Shown here: piece by piece, positions 41,785-48,088 of the stretch
Layout: each line of letters begins with the position of its first letter
Position numbering within the stretch: the stretch's first letter is position 1
Made by a program: the position numbers and the translations under genes
The notes under the pieces: model-generated
Databases searched by the model: none
Seen by the model: the letters and a program-made list of their open reading frames with translations, nothing else
What the model was told of the DNA's origin: nothing
Assembly (NCBI GenBank): GCA_011526565.1
Contig: WYBL01000145.1
Location: forward strand, 26,075-90,074
DNA: 64,000 bases
Source: Acidobacteriota bacterium
Lineage (GTDB): Bacteria > Acidobacteriota > Vicinamibacteria > Fen-336
Reading direction: 5' to 3'

Positions 41785-42366
41785 CTGCGCTACCTGGTCG
41801 GCCTCGGCAACCCCGGCGAGCGCTACCGGCGCACGCGCCACAACCTCGGCTTCATGGTCGTCGACACACTGACGGCCATGGCCGGGGCGGAGCGCGGGCA
41901 GATCGGGCGCGATGCCTGGGTGGCGGAGGGCCGGCTGGCCGGCGAGCCGGTGCTGCTGGTCAAGCCGCTCACGTTCATGAACCGGAGCGGGGAGGCGGTG
42001 GCGGCGCTGCTCGACGCGCGCGGGGGCGAAGCCTCCGACGTGGTGGCGATCGTGGACGACGTGGCGCTGCCGCTCGGCACCCTGCGGGTGCGGGCGGCGG
42101 GCAGCCATGGCGGCCACAACGGCCTGCGGTCGATGGCGGAGATGCTGGGCACCGACGAGTTCGCCCGCGTGCGGCTCGGCGTGGCTCCCGCGGAACCGCC
42201 GGTCGACCTCGCGGCCTTCGTGCTCGCGGAGTTTCCGGAGCAGGAAGTGCTGGTCGTGCAGGAGATGGTGGGGCGCGCGGCCGAAGCGGTCGAGTGCCTC
42301 GTCGGACGGGGCGTGGTGACGGCGATGAGCCTCTACAACGGCCCGAAGCGGGAGTCGGCTCCCTGA
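41785..42366 (+). CDS. pth: Peptidyl-tRNA hydrolase, apparent CTG start
   Basis: 193 residues if started at CTG 41785, the normal length. LRYLVGLGNPGERYRRTRHNLGFMVVD contains the conserved Asn of GNPG and the catalytic His of TRHN, so the start must lie at or before these; KPLTFMNRSGEAV and DDVALPLGTLRVRAAGSHGGHNGLRSM complete the family match. In this frame there is no ATG, GTG or TTG for at least 200 bases upstream, and the first ATG (41854) would delete the catalytic region. AAGGAG lies 11 bases before the CTG. The enzyme recycles peptidyl-tRNA released from stalled ribosomes. Confidence 0.9.
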   Translation: MRYLVGLGNPGERYRRTRHNLGFMVVDTLTAMAGAERGQIGRDAWVAEGRLAGEPVLLVKPLTFMNRSGEAVAALLDARGGEASDVVAIVDDVALPLGTLRVRAAGSHGGHNGLRSMAEMLGTDEFARVRLGVAPAEPPVDLAAFVLAEFPEQEVLVVQEMVGRAAEAVECLVGRGVVTAMSLYNGPKRESAP

Positions 42367-42478
42367 GGAGCCGGCTCTCCTCGCTCCGAGGAGGGCGCGG
42401 AAGCGTTCCGCGCTCGAAGGAGCTCAGGGGGCCCCGCGGTGCGGGGTCCTTTCGATCCAGGAGGAGGACGTACGAGAA
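42367..42478 (+). promoter_or_regulatory. Structured leader of the rpsF operon
   Basis: A 112-base gap with three consecutive hairpins: GAGGAG/CTCCTC (starting at the pth stop, 42365-42382), GCGCGGAA/TTCCGCGC with loop GCG (42395-42413), and GGCCCCGC/GCGGGGTC with loop GGT (about 42430-42448) followed by CTTTC. A Shine-Dalgarno (AGGAGGAGG) then leads to GTG 42479. In many bacteria the S6:S18 complex represses its own mRNA by binding a leader hairpin; this region is the right place for that, but the specific motif has not been confirmed. Confidence 0.4.
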
Positions 42479-42898
42479 GTGAGTGACAGAACCTACGAGA
42501 TCCTGTTCATCGCCGACCCCAACCTCGGCGAACCCGAGGTCGACGCGCTGACGACGACCGTGTCGGGCTTCGTCGAGAAGGAGGGCGGCAAGATCGCCAA
42601 GGTCGAGAAGTGGGGCAAGAAGCGCCTCGCCTACCTGATCGGGCGCCACCGCGAGGGCTCCTACGTGCTGCTGACCGCCGAGGGCTCGGGCTCGATCATC
42701 AAGGAGGTCGAGCGCCGCATCCGGGTCACCGACGGCGTGATCCGCTACATCACGGTGCGCGTCGACGAGGACCTGAAGAAGGCCGAGCGCCGCAAGGCGC
42801 AGCGGACCGCGGCGGAAGAGAAGCGCCGCGCCAAGGGTCACGTGCCGCGCGCGGCGGCGCCGGCGGCCCCGGCGGTCGAAGAGGAGGTGCAGCAGTGA
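42479..42898 (+). CDS. rpsF: Small ribosomal subunit protein bS6
   Basis: 139 residues. [23 protein letters not shown] at the start, [25 protein letters not shown], and [17 protein letters not shown] are typical bS6. It binds bS18 and 16S rRNA. The C-terminal 35 residues (Ala/Arg/Glu-rich) extend beyond the core. The start is GTG 42479, with a good Shine-Dalgarno about 12 bases upstream. It overlaps rpsR by four bases. Confidence 0.96.
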   Translation: MSDRTYEILFIADPNLGEPEVDALTTTVSGFVEKEGGKIAKVEKWGKKRLAYLIGRHREGSYVLLTAEGSGSIIKEVERRIRVTDGVIRYITVRVDEDLKKAERRKAQRTAAEEKRRAKGHVPRAAAPAAPAVEEEVQQ

Positions 42899-43230
42899 GC
42901 AGCGCGAACCAGGCTCCGGCGCGGAGTGGCGGCGGCGGTCGTCCGGGCGGCAAGCCCGGCGGCGGGCGCGGCGGTGCGGGCGGCGGCGCGGGCAAGGGGG
43001 AGGGCGGCAAGCGCTTCTTCTTCCGCCGGCGCAAGGTCTGCAAGTTCTGTGCGGACAAGATCGACTACATCGACTACAAGGACGTGAAGACGCTCTCCGG
43101 CTTCGTGCCCGAGCGCGGCAAGGTCCTGCCGCGCCGCATGTTCGGCACCTGCGCGGAGCACCAGCGCAAGCTGACGCTCGCCATCAAGCGGGCGCGCAAC
43201 ATCGCGCTGCTGCCCTTCGCGGCCGAGTAG
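42895..43230 (+). CDS. rpsR: Small ribosomal subunit protein bS18
   Basis: 111 residues, longer than usual (about 75-90) because of a Gly/Arg-rich N-terminal extension of some 40 residues. The core [38 protein letters not shown] ... [11 protein letters not shown] is standard, with the zinc-type C-x2-C pair. GTG 42895 overlaps the rpsF stop and has GAGGAGG eight bases upstream, so the Gly-rich extension is likely translated. Confidence 0.95.
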   Translation: MSSANQAPARSGGGGRPGGKPGGGRGGAGGGAGKGEGGKRFFFRRRKVCKFCADKIDYIDYKDVKTLSGFVPERGKVLPRRMFGTCAEHQRKLTLAIKRARNIALLPFAAE

Positions 43231-43264
43231 CGCGCGGGCGTCCCGGAAGGCCTTGACGTCGGTG

Positions 43265-44239
43265 ATGTCCACGGCAGGAGCTGGCGCGCGGCACGAGCCG
43301 CGCGTCGGCGTCCTCGGTGCCGGGCTCCTCTCGGCCCTGCTCTTCGGCGCGTCCGCGCTGCCGAAGCTGCTCGGCGAGGCGGGCTCGGCGCTGGGGCTGC
43401 TGGCGCTCGCCGCGCCGTTCCCGCTGATGGTCCAGCGCCTGCGCGCGGGGCTGTCGGCGGGGCTCGGCGCGGCCGCGCTGGCGGCGGCCGCGGTGTCGGC
43501 GACGCTCGGCCCCGGGGCCGGCTTCACGTTCGCGACGGCACTGGCCGTGCCCGGCCTGCTGATCGTCGAGTCGCTCGCGCGCGGTCGCGGCCTGCTGAAG
43601 GGCTGCGGCTGGGCGTTCGCCGTGCTCGCCGCCGAGGTCGCGGTGCTCCTGGTGTTCCAGGGGCCCGAGCTCGCGCGCGGCGTCACCGAGCCGCTCCAGC
43701 ACTACCAGTCGGCGGAAGTCCTGGACAAGCTCAAGGCGGACGGCGTGCCGCCCGAGCGGATCGATGAGTGGGTCGCCTACTTCCGCACGCTCGAGCAGGC
43801 GCTGACGGTCGTCTACCCGGCGGCGTTCCTGATCCTGGCGGGGCTGCTCGTGCTGCTCAACGCGGCGCTGCTCCGCTCGTGGCTGGCCCGGCGCGACCCG
43901 GGCTGGCTCGAGGGCGGCGAGTTCGAGACCCTGCGCTGGCCGTTCGGCCTGGCCGTCGCCTTCGTGGCGGCCGGCGCGCTGGTGGCGTGGCCGCCGGCGC
44001 GACCCTTCGCCTACAACGTCCTGCTCCTCGCGGCGTTCTTCTTCACGCTGCAGGGGCTGTCGGTGGTGGCCTTCTACGCGCAGCGCCTCGCGGGCCCGCC
44101 CCTGCTTCGGCTGGGGCTCGTCCTGCTGGTGCTGCTCAACCCGTGGGCGCTGCAGATCCTCGCGCTTCTCGGGCTGTTCGACACCTGGTTCGACTTCCGC
44201 CGCTGGGCCCAGCCGCCAGCGGCGCAGGACGAGCCCTAG
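43265..44239 (+). CDS. DUF2232 (YybS-like) membrane protein
   Basis: 324 residues with about eight membrane helices and a central loop (EPLQHYQSAEVLDKLKADGVPPERIDEWVAYFRTLEQALTVVYPAAFLIL) that is characteristic of DUF2232/YybS proteins. These often lie between rpsR and rplI, exactly as here; their function is unknown. Start options are TTG 43253, GTG 43262 and ATG 43265; ATG is chosen because GGAAGG at 43245-43250 is too close to the TTG. Earlier starts would add at most four residues. Confidence 0.75.
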   Translation: MSTAGAGARHEPRVGVLGAGLLSALLFGASALPKLLGEAGSALGLLALAAPFPLMVQRLRAGLSAGLGAAALAAAAVSATLGPGAGFTFATALAVPGLLIVESLARGRGLLKGCGWAFAVLAAEVAVLLVFQGPELARGVTEPLQHYQSAEVLDKLKADGVPPERIDEWVAYFRTLEQALTVVYPAAFLILAGLLVLLNAALLRSWLARRDPGWLEGGEFETLRWPFGLAVAFVAAGALVAWPPARPFAYNVLLLAAFFFTLQGLSVVAFYAQRLAGPPLLRLGLVLLVLLNPWALQILALLGLFDTWFDFRRWAQPPAAQDEP

Positions 44240-44270
44240 AACTTTCGCGCACAACGGAGGCGTATCTGTC

Positions 44271-44717
44271 ATGGAAGTGATCCTCAGGTCGGACGTCGAG
44301 CACCTCGGCCGCCGCGGCGACGTGGTCAAGGTGGCCTCGGGCTACGGCCGCAACTACCTGCTGCCGCAGGGCCTGGCGATGGCGGTCACCGACGCCAACA
44401 AGGCGATGATCGCCAAGGAGAAGAAGGCCTGGGAGCAGAAGCTCGCCAAGGAGAAGGCGGAGTGCGAGGCGCTCGCGGCCCGCATCCAGGCGCTGCGCTT
44501 CGTCGCGCCGCGCAAGGTCGGCGAGAACGACCAGCTCTACGGTTCGGTCACCGCGGGCGACGTGGCCGACTTCCTGAAGGGCAAGGGCATCGAGATCGAC
44601 AAGCGCAAGGTCCAGCTCGACGAGCCGGTCAAGAAGCTGGGCGAAGGCGAGATCAAGATCAAGCTGCACCCCGAGGTGTCGGCGACCCTCAAGCTCCTCG
44701 TCACCAAGGAGGGGTAG
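44271..44717 (+). CDS. rplI: Large ribosomal subunit protein bL9
   Basis: 148 residues, normal for bL9. MEVILRSDVEHLGRRGDVVKVASGYGRNYLLPQGLA is the N-terminal domain, a long Lys/Glu helix connects (ANKAMIAKEKKAWEQKLAKEKAE), and GENDQLYGSVTAGDVADFLKGKGIEIDKRKVQL with the C-terminal sheet completes it. It is followed by a perfect 13-base hairpin, and the usual next gene, dnaB, is displaced by about 3.4 kb of accessory DNA. Confidence 0.97.
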   Translation: MEVILRSDVEHLGRRGDVVKVASGYGRNYLLPQGLAMAVTDANKAMIAKEKKAWEQKLAKEKAECEALAARIQALRFVAPRKVGENDQLYGSVTAGDVADFLKGKGIEIDKRKVQLDEPVKKLGEGEIKIKLHPEVSATLKLLVTKEG

Positions 44718-44721
44718 CCCA

Positions 44722-44756
44722 GACGGCGGAGCGCCGGCAACGAGCGCTCCGCCGTC
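44722..44756. terminator. Perfect 13-base hairpin between rplI and the convergent PIN gene
   Basis: GACGGCGGAGCGC (44722-44734) and GCGCTCCGCCGTC (44744-44756) form a perfect 13-base stem with a nine-base loop, four bases after the rplI stop and eight before the end of the convergent PIN gene. It lacks a U-tract on either side but is well placed as a bidirectional terminator. Confidence 0.7.
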
Positions 44757-44763
44757 CCGTCCG

Positions 44764-45183
44764 TCACTCCCAGAGGCGGACGCCCGCTCGCCTGGCCGCA
44801 TCGCGCAGCGGGCCGTCCTTGCAGCCCAGGGCCAGCCGCCGCCGCTGCGCGAGTTCGAGGTACGCCGCGTCGTAGACGGAGAGCTGGTGCGCGGACGCCA
44901 GCTCCGACAGCCGGGAGAACGCGAGCAGGGCCATCTCGTAGTCGATGCGCAGCGGGAGGCCTCGCAGCCAGCCCAGACCGACGTCCCTTTCGCCGTCGGT
45001 CAGCTTCCGTCGGCGCTGCAGCACCGTGAGCGCGTTGGCGACCTCCAGCGGCCAGAGCGCGGGCACCTCGAGCGTGGCGCCCGCCTCGATCGCGTCGAGC
45101 ATCGCAGCCGTGTGAGGCGTGGCCTGGGCCGGATGCACCCAGCCGATGGCGACCGACGCATCGGCCACGAAGGCCCGCGTCAC
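44764..45183 (-). CDS. PIN-domain (VapC-like) ribonuclease toxin
   Basis: 139 residues. TRAFVADASVAIGWVHP carries the first PIN acidic residue (D-x-S-V), VPALWPLEVANALTVL the conserved Glu, and SVYDAAYLELAQRRRLALGCKDGPLRDAARRAGV the third and fourth acidic positions, all typical of VapC toxins that cut tRNA or rRNA with Mg. The start is GTG 45183, overlapping the antitoxin stop (GTGA). Orientation is against rplI, and the unit is the first part of the island between rplI and dnaB. Confidence 0.88.
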   Translation of the reverse strand: MTRAFVADASVAIGWVHPAQATPHTAAMLDAIEAGATLEVPALWPLEVANALTVLQRRRKLTDGERDVGLGWLRGLPLRIDYEMALLAFSRLSELASAHQLSVYDAAYLELAQRRRLALGCKDGPLRDAARRAGVRLWE

Positions 45184-45437
45184 GACCGGCCCTCTTCGAT
45201 GGCCGCCCGGACCTCGCGGTCGGACAGTCTCGCCCTCGACCTCCGGCGGATGCGGTCCTGCAACTCGCGCAGGCCCGACACCGCCCGGCGGACCTCTTCC
45301 TGTCGCCGTGGGCCCTCCGGCACGAGCCGGGCCACGACCTTGTCGTGGCGGGTGATGACGACCTCGTCGCCCCGCGACACCCGCTCCAGCAGTTCCCCGA
45401 ATCGGGTCTTGGCCTCGAACGCCGTCACCTTGGACAT
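45180..45437 (-). CDS. Phd/YefM-family antitoxin
   Basis: 85 residues. KVTAFEAKTRFGELLERVSRGDEVVITRHDKVVARLVP is the Phd/YefM DNA-binding domain; the charged C-terminal part (RRSRARLSDREVRAAIEEG) should bind the toxin. It pairs with the PIN gene as a type II toxin-antitoxin unit. ATG 45437 is preceded by GGAGGG. A near-perfect inverted repeat lies just upstream (45453-45469) and is probably its operator. Confidence 0.88.
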   Translation of the reverse strand: MSKVTAFEAKTRFGELLERVSRGDEVVITRHDKVVARLVPEGPRRQEEVRRAVSGLRELQDRIRRRSRARLSDREVRAAIEEGRS

Positions 45438-45452
45438 GGGCCCTCCATATCG

Positions 45453-45469
45453 ACCAGTCGTTGACTAGT
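45453..45469 (-). promoter_or_regulatory. Probable operator of the Phd/PIN unit
   Basis: ACCAGTC-GTT-GACTAGT is a 7-3-7 inverted repeat with a single mismatch, 15 bases before the antitoxin ATG. AT-rich TAAACT lies next to it on the minus strand and may be part of the promoter. Phd/YefM antitoxins repress their own operon through such palindromes; the site is inferred from position and symmetry. Confidence 0.5.
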
Positions 45470-45509
45470 TTATCCCCGCCCGCGGAGCGTCGATCTCTAG
45501 TCGCTCCGT

Positions 45510-45740
45510 CGCCCCGCCCGGACGCCGCCGCGCACCGCGGCGTCCCGCCCCGCCCGCGCAGCCGCAGGCTGCGCCGCCCCGCCCGCACGGCCGAAGGCCG
45601 TCCCGCCCCGTCCGTTTCGTTCGGCCGGCGGAGAACGGACGGGGTTGGTTCGGCGGGCGGGGTGGGGCGCGGCGGGCTTCGCACTGCCGCGCGCGGCCGG
45701 GGTGGGCTCGCTTCGCACGCGGGCTCGCCGGGCGGGGCTG
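45510..45740. repeat. Array of GC-rich hairpins joined by a CGCCCCGCCCG / CGGGCGGGG linker (left copy)
   Basis: The linker CGCCCCGCCCG occurs at 45510-45520, 45546-45556, 45575-45585 and, with one change, 45604-45614. Between linkers lie different perfect hairpins: GGACGCCGC/GCGGCGTCC, GCGCAGCC/GGCTGCGC and ACGGCC/GGCCGT. Then CCCCGTCCGTT (45606-45616) pairs with AACGGACGGGG (45634-45644), after which the linker continues in the opposite sense as CGGGCGGGG (45654-45662, 45729-45737). Blocks 45667-45696 and 45699-45737 recur exactly in the second array at 47883-47912 and 47949-47987. Part of a 489-base gap without a gene (45438-45926). Confidence 0.75.
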
Positions 45741-45914
45741 CGCGCGCTATCAGCGACGTGCGCTGTCGGGAACTGACGCCCCCGGCGCGCCAGACCGTCG
45801 CGGCACACGGTTGGCTTCACTGAATGGGCCGTGTGCTCAAAAGGCGTTTTCCGCTGGGATCGACGCGGCGCGGTGTTCGCACCCGCGCTCGCGGTCGGGG
45901 AGGGCTCGCTCCCG

Positions 45915-45927
45915 TACACTCCGGGGG
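45915..45927 (+). promoter_or_regulatory. -10-like TACACT directly before the Zeta-like gene
   Basis: TACACT (45915-45920) lies six bases before GTG 45927. If it is the -10, transcription would begin at or next to the start codon, giving a leaderless message; no Shine-Dalgarno is present. No -35 hexamer is recognisable. Confidence 0.35.
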
Positions 45928-46511
45928 TGGAACGAGCCCCGCTGGTCGTCGTCATTGCCGGTCCCAACGGCGCGGGCAAGACCACGACGGCCCCGCTCCT
46001 GCTGCAGAGGGCCCTGGCGGTGCGCGAATTCGTGAACGCCGACGCGATCGCGCTGGGGCTCTCGGCATTCCGACCGGAGTCGGCCGCGTTCGCTGCGGGC
46101 CGGGCGATGCTCTCCCGCCTGAAGGCGCTCGCGGCGAGCCGCGTGGACTTCGCCTTCGAGACGACGCTCGCGAGCCGGACCTTCGCGCCGTGGCTACGTG
46201 AACTCCGAACGTCCGGCTGTCACGTCCATCTCGCCTTCCTTGCCCTGCCGGACGCGGACCTGGCCGTCGCTCGCGTCCAGGAGCGCGTGCGCGCGGGCGG
46301 CCACGACGTGCCCGAGTCCGTGATCCGGCGCCGCTTCCGCGCGGGACTCGCGAACTTCTTCGGGTTGTACGCGCCAGTGGCGAACTCGTGGGACCTGCTC
46401 GACAACTCCTGCCGCCCGCGTCCCCGCTCGATCGCATTCCGGGAGCACGCGGCGGCGCCTGTCGTCTCGGATCCTGCAGCGTGGCAAGATCTCGTCAGGA
46501 AGAGCGGATGA
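45927..46511 (+). CDS. Zeta toxin-family P-loop kinase
   Basis: 194 residues. LVVVIAGPNGAGKTTTAPLLL is the Walker A loop; REFVNADAIALGLSAFRPESAAFAAGRAMLSRL, DFAFETTLASRTF and the C-terminal RVRAGGHDVPESVIRRRFRAGLANFF are hallmarks of Zeta-like proteins (UDP-GlcNAc kinase relatives). In true Zeta toxins the kinase poisons cell-wall synthesis. The chosen start, GTG 45927, lies just before the first strand; an earlier in-frame start at 45831 would add an unconserved tail across the promoter-like region. It overlaps a small partner gene downstream. Toxic activity is an inference. Confidence 0.85.
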   Translation: MERAPLVVVIAGPNGAGKTTTAPLLLQRALAVREFVNADAIALGLSAFRPESAAFAAGRAMLSRLKALAASRVDFAFETTLASRTFAPWLRELRTSGCHVHLAFLALPDADLAVARVQERVRAGGHDVPESVIRRRFRAGLANFFGLYAPVANSWDLLDNSCRPRPRSIAFREHAAAPVVSDPAAWQDLVRKSG

Positions 46512-46738
46512 GCGACACGAAGGCTGCTTTGCCCCCCGCTGAGCGAGTAGCGGACCGCCAGTCGATCCTCGATGCCATGGAGCAGGGGGTCCGGGAGGCT
46601 CTGCTCCGTCACCAGTTGGCCGGCAATCTCGTTGCCGTCTGGCGAGATGGTGCGGTCGCGTGGGTCCCCGCCGCGGAACTGCTGACAGAACGGCCGGACG
46701 CCACGGAGCGGTCACCGTTCCCAGACCAAGAGCGTTGA
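46508..46738 (+). CDS. Small partner protein of the Zeta-like kinase
   Basis: 76 residues. The core LDAMEQGVREALLRHQLAGNLVAVWRDGAVAWVPAAEL matches the small proteins that regularly follow stand-alone Zeta-like kinases (as I recall them), and probably neutralises or scaffolds the kinase. ATG 46508 overlaps the kinase stop (ATGA). Order kinase first, partner second is the reverse of classical epsilon-zeta. Function is inferred from context. Confidence 0.65.
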   Translation: MSDTKAALPPAERVADRQSILDAMEQGVREALLRHQLAGNLVAVWRDGAVAWVPAAELLTERPDATERSPFPDQER

Positions 46739-47685
46739 CCCCGCCAGCGAGCCGCTGCAGGAACGGCCACGAACTGGTGCTCGTCGGCTTCGCGTGGCGG
46801 ACCGACGGAAAAGGCAACCGATACCGCCGCTGCCTCGCCTGTCAACGGGACGCAAGCGAAAGGCAGGCGCGCAAGGCGGGCGCACTGCCGCTTGCGGAAG
46901 CTCGCGAGTGGTGCCGGCTGCGACTGCATCGACTCGAAGGCGAGAATGTCCGCATTGACCCCAAGACCGGCACTCGGCTCTGTCGAGCGTGTGCCGGAAC
47001 AAAGGCGAAGAAGCGGTGGCAGGCGACGCAAAGCGACAAGCAGCTGCTGACCCAGAAGAAGAAGCGCGACCGCGTCGCCTACCTGCACAACCGACCCGCG
47101 CGGCGCGAAGCTTCACGTAAGGCGTACCAGCAGGTGAAGGCGGACCCTGAGCGCCTCGCTGCTCGGCGGGCAAGGGCGCGACTATACCGCGAGGAAGTGC
47201 TGAAGCCGGCCCGCAAGGACTCAGCCTACTCCGCCCGCTACCGGGCGAAGCTCGCCGCGTCAACATCGCCAGTGGCCACAGAGGTGAAGGCCCGGGCGCG
47301 TGCGCGTACGCAGGCCGCTGCCCGCAAAATTCAGTACGCCGGGCGCCGAGAGATCGCGCGCCTGGTGCGCGAGGGCTTGCGATTGCAAGGCTGGAGCAGG
47401 CTCGAGCGGCAACGCTTGACGAACCTCCTCGGTCGTCTTGCTCTCCGCAACGGCGCCGTCTCCCGCGAGCACTTCGACCCGGAGTTGTTCACCAGTCGCG
47501 GACGCCTGCGGCTCTTCAAGAGGGACGAGTTCACGTGCTGGCACTGCCGCATGCGCGTGACGGAAGCCACCGGCGAGCTGGATCACATCAAGCCGGTCGC
47601 CAGGGGCGGGCTCCATTTTGCCGACAACCTGCGCACCTCCTGCCGTGCCTGCAACGCCCGGAAGCACGCGAAGTTCGACGGCTGA
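46735..47685 (+). CDS. HNH endonuclease with N-terminal zinc motif
   Basis: 316 residues, very basic. N-terminal metal motif CRNGHELVLVGFAW ... YRRCLACQRDA, a central Lys/Arg-rich helical part, and a C-terminal HNH domain (about 262-312): CWHCRMRV, GELDHIKPVARGGLHFADNLRTSCRACNARKHAKF, with the DH, N and H residues and four Cys for zinc. Such proteins are common in phages and mobile DNA. Its GC content is visibly lower than that of its neighbours, which suggests recent transfer. The start is TTG 46735, overlapping the preceding stop (TTGA), because it includes the CRNGH motif; a GTG at 46660 is possible. Confidence 0.8.
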   Translation: MTPPASRCRNGHELVLVGFAWRTDGKGNRYRRCLACQRDASERQARKAGALPLAEAREWCRLRLHRLEGENVRIDPKTGTRLCRACAGTKAKKRWQATQSDKQLLTQKKKRDRVAYLHNRPARREASRKAYQQVKADPERLAARRARARLYREEVLKPARKDSAYSARYRAKLAASTSPVATEVKARARARTQAAARKIQYAGRREIARLVREGLRLQGWSRLERQRLTNLLGRLALRNGAVSREHFDPELFTSRGRLRLFKRDEFTCWHCRMRVTEATGELDHIKPVARGGLHFADNLRTSCRACNARKHAKFDG

Positions 47686-47865
47686 CTGCGGCTTGCTGCC
47701 GCCGCGGCGAGTCGCTCCGCGGGCAGTGGGGGCGAAGGAAGCCCGGCGAGGGGTACGGTCGACCGGTGGCCGCGCTGGCCAGGCCCACGCATCAGGACCG
47801 GACACCTGGGAAGACGCGTTGCGACGACGTTGACGGTTGGCGTGTCCTGCTCTGCCGGACCCGAC

Positions 47866-48060
47866 GCGGCGGTCGGGGCGGCGCGCGGCGGGCTTCGCAC
47901 TGCCGCGCGCGGGCGGGGTTGCGCACGCGGTACCCGGCGCACGCGGGCGGGGTGGGCTCGCTTCGCACGCGGGCTCGCCGGGCGGGGTGGGGCGCGGCGG
48001 GCTTCGCCGTCCGCGCGCGGGCGGGGTGGGGCAGCCTGCGGCTGCGCGGTCGGGGGTTGC
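47866..48060. repeat. Array of GC-rich hairpins joined by CGGGCGGGG (right copy)
   Basis: The linker CGGGCGGGG occurs at 47910-47918, 47944-47952, 47979-47987 and 48018-48026, spaced 34-39 bases. Between linkers are different inverted repeats, for example GCGCGGC/GCCGCGC around GGGCTTCGCACT, and GGCAGCC/GGCTGCG near 48031. Blocks 47883-47912 (30 bases) and 47949-47987 (39 bases) are identical to parts of the left array. It fills most of the 403-base gap between the HNH gene and dnaB (47686-48088); in 47686-47865 I see nothing definite. Confidence 0.75.
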
Positions 48061-48070
48061 GCCTCGGGCG

Positions 48071-48088
48071 TATACTCGCCCCCCTCCC
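48071..48088 (+). promoter_or_regulatory. -10 (TATACT) of dnaB
   Basis: TATACT (48071-48076) ends 12 bases before the dnaB GTG. The stretch between is CGCCCCCCTCCC, with no Shine-Dalgarno. No -35 match is visible because the hairpin array directly precedes it. A very short leader is likely. Confidence 0.5.

Noticed and set aside
41854..42366. pth starting at the ATG 41854
   Set aside because: It would remove the GNPG and TRHN motifs with the catalytic residues.
45510..45740. Possible CRISPR array
   Set aside because: The constant part is only about 9-11 bases and the intervening parts are themselves palindromes, not unique spacers.
45831..45926. Earlier start of the Zeta-like gene
   Set aside because: The added residues are unconserved and cover a promoter-like TACACT; the P-loop domain starts right after 45927.
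47837..48088. N-terminal extension of dnaB through the hairpin array
   Set aside because: The extension is made of repeat translation and lies upstream of a TATACT -10; the conserved DnaB start is at 48089.
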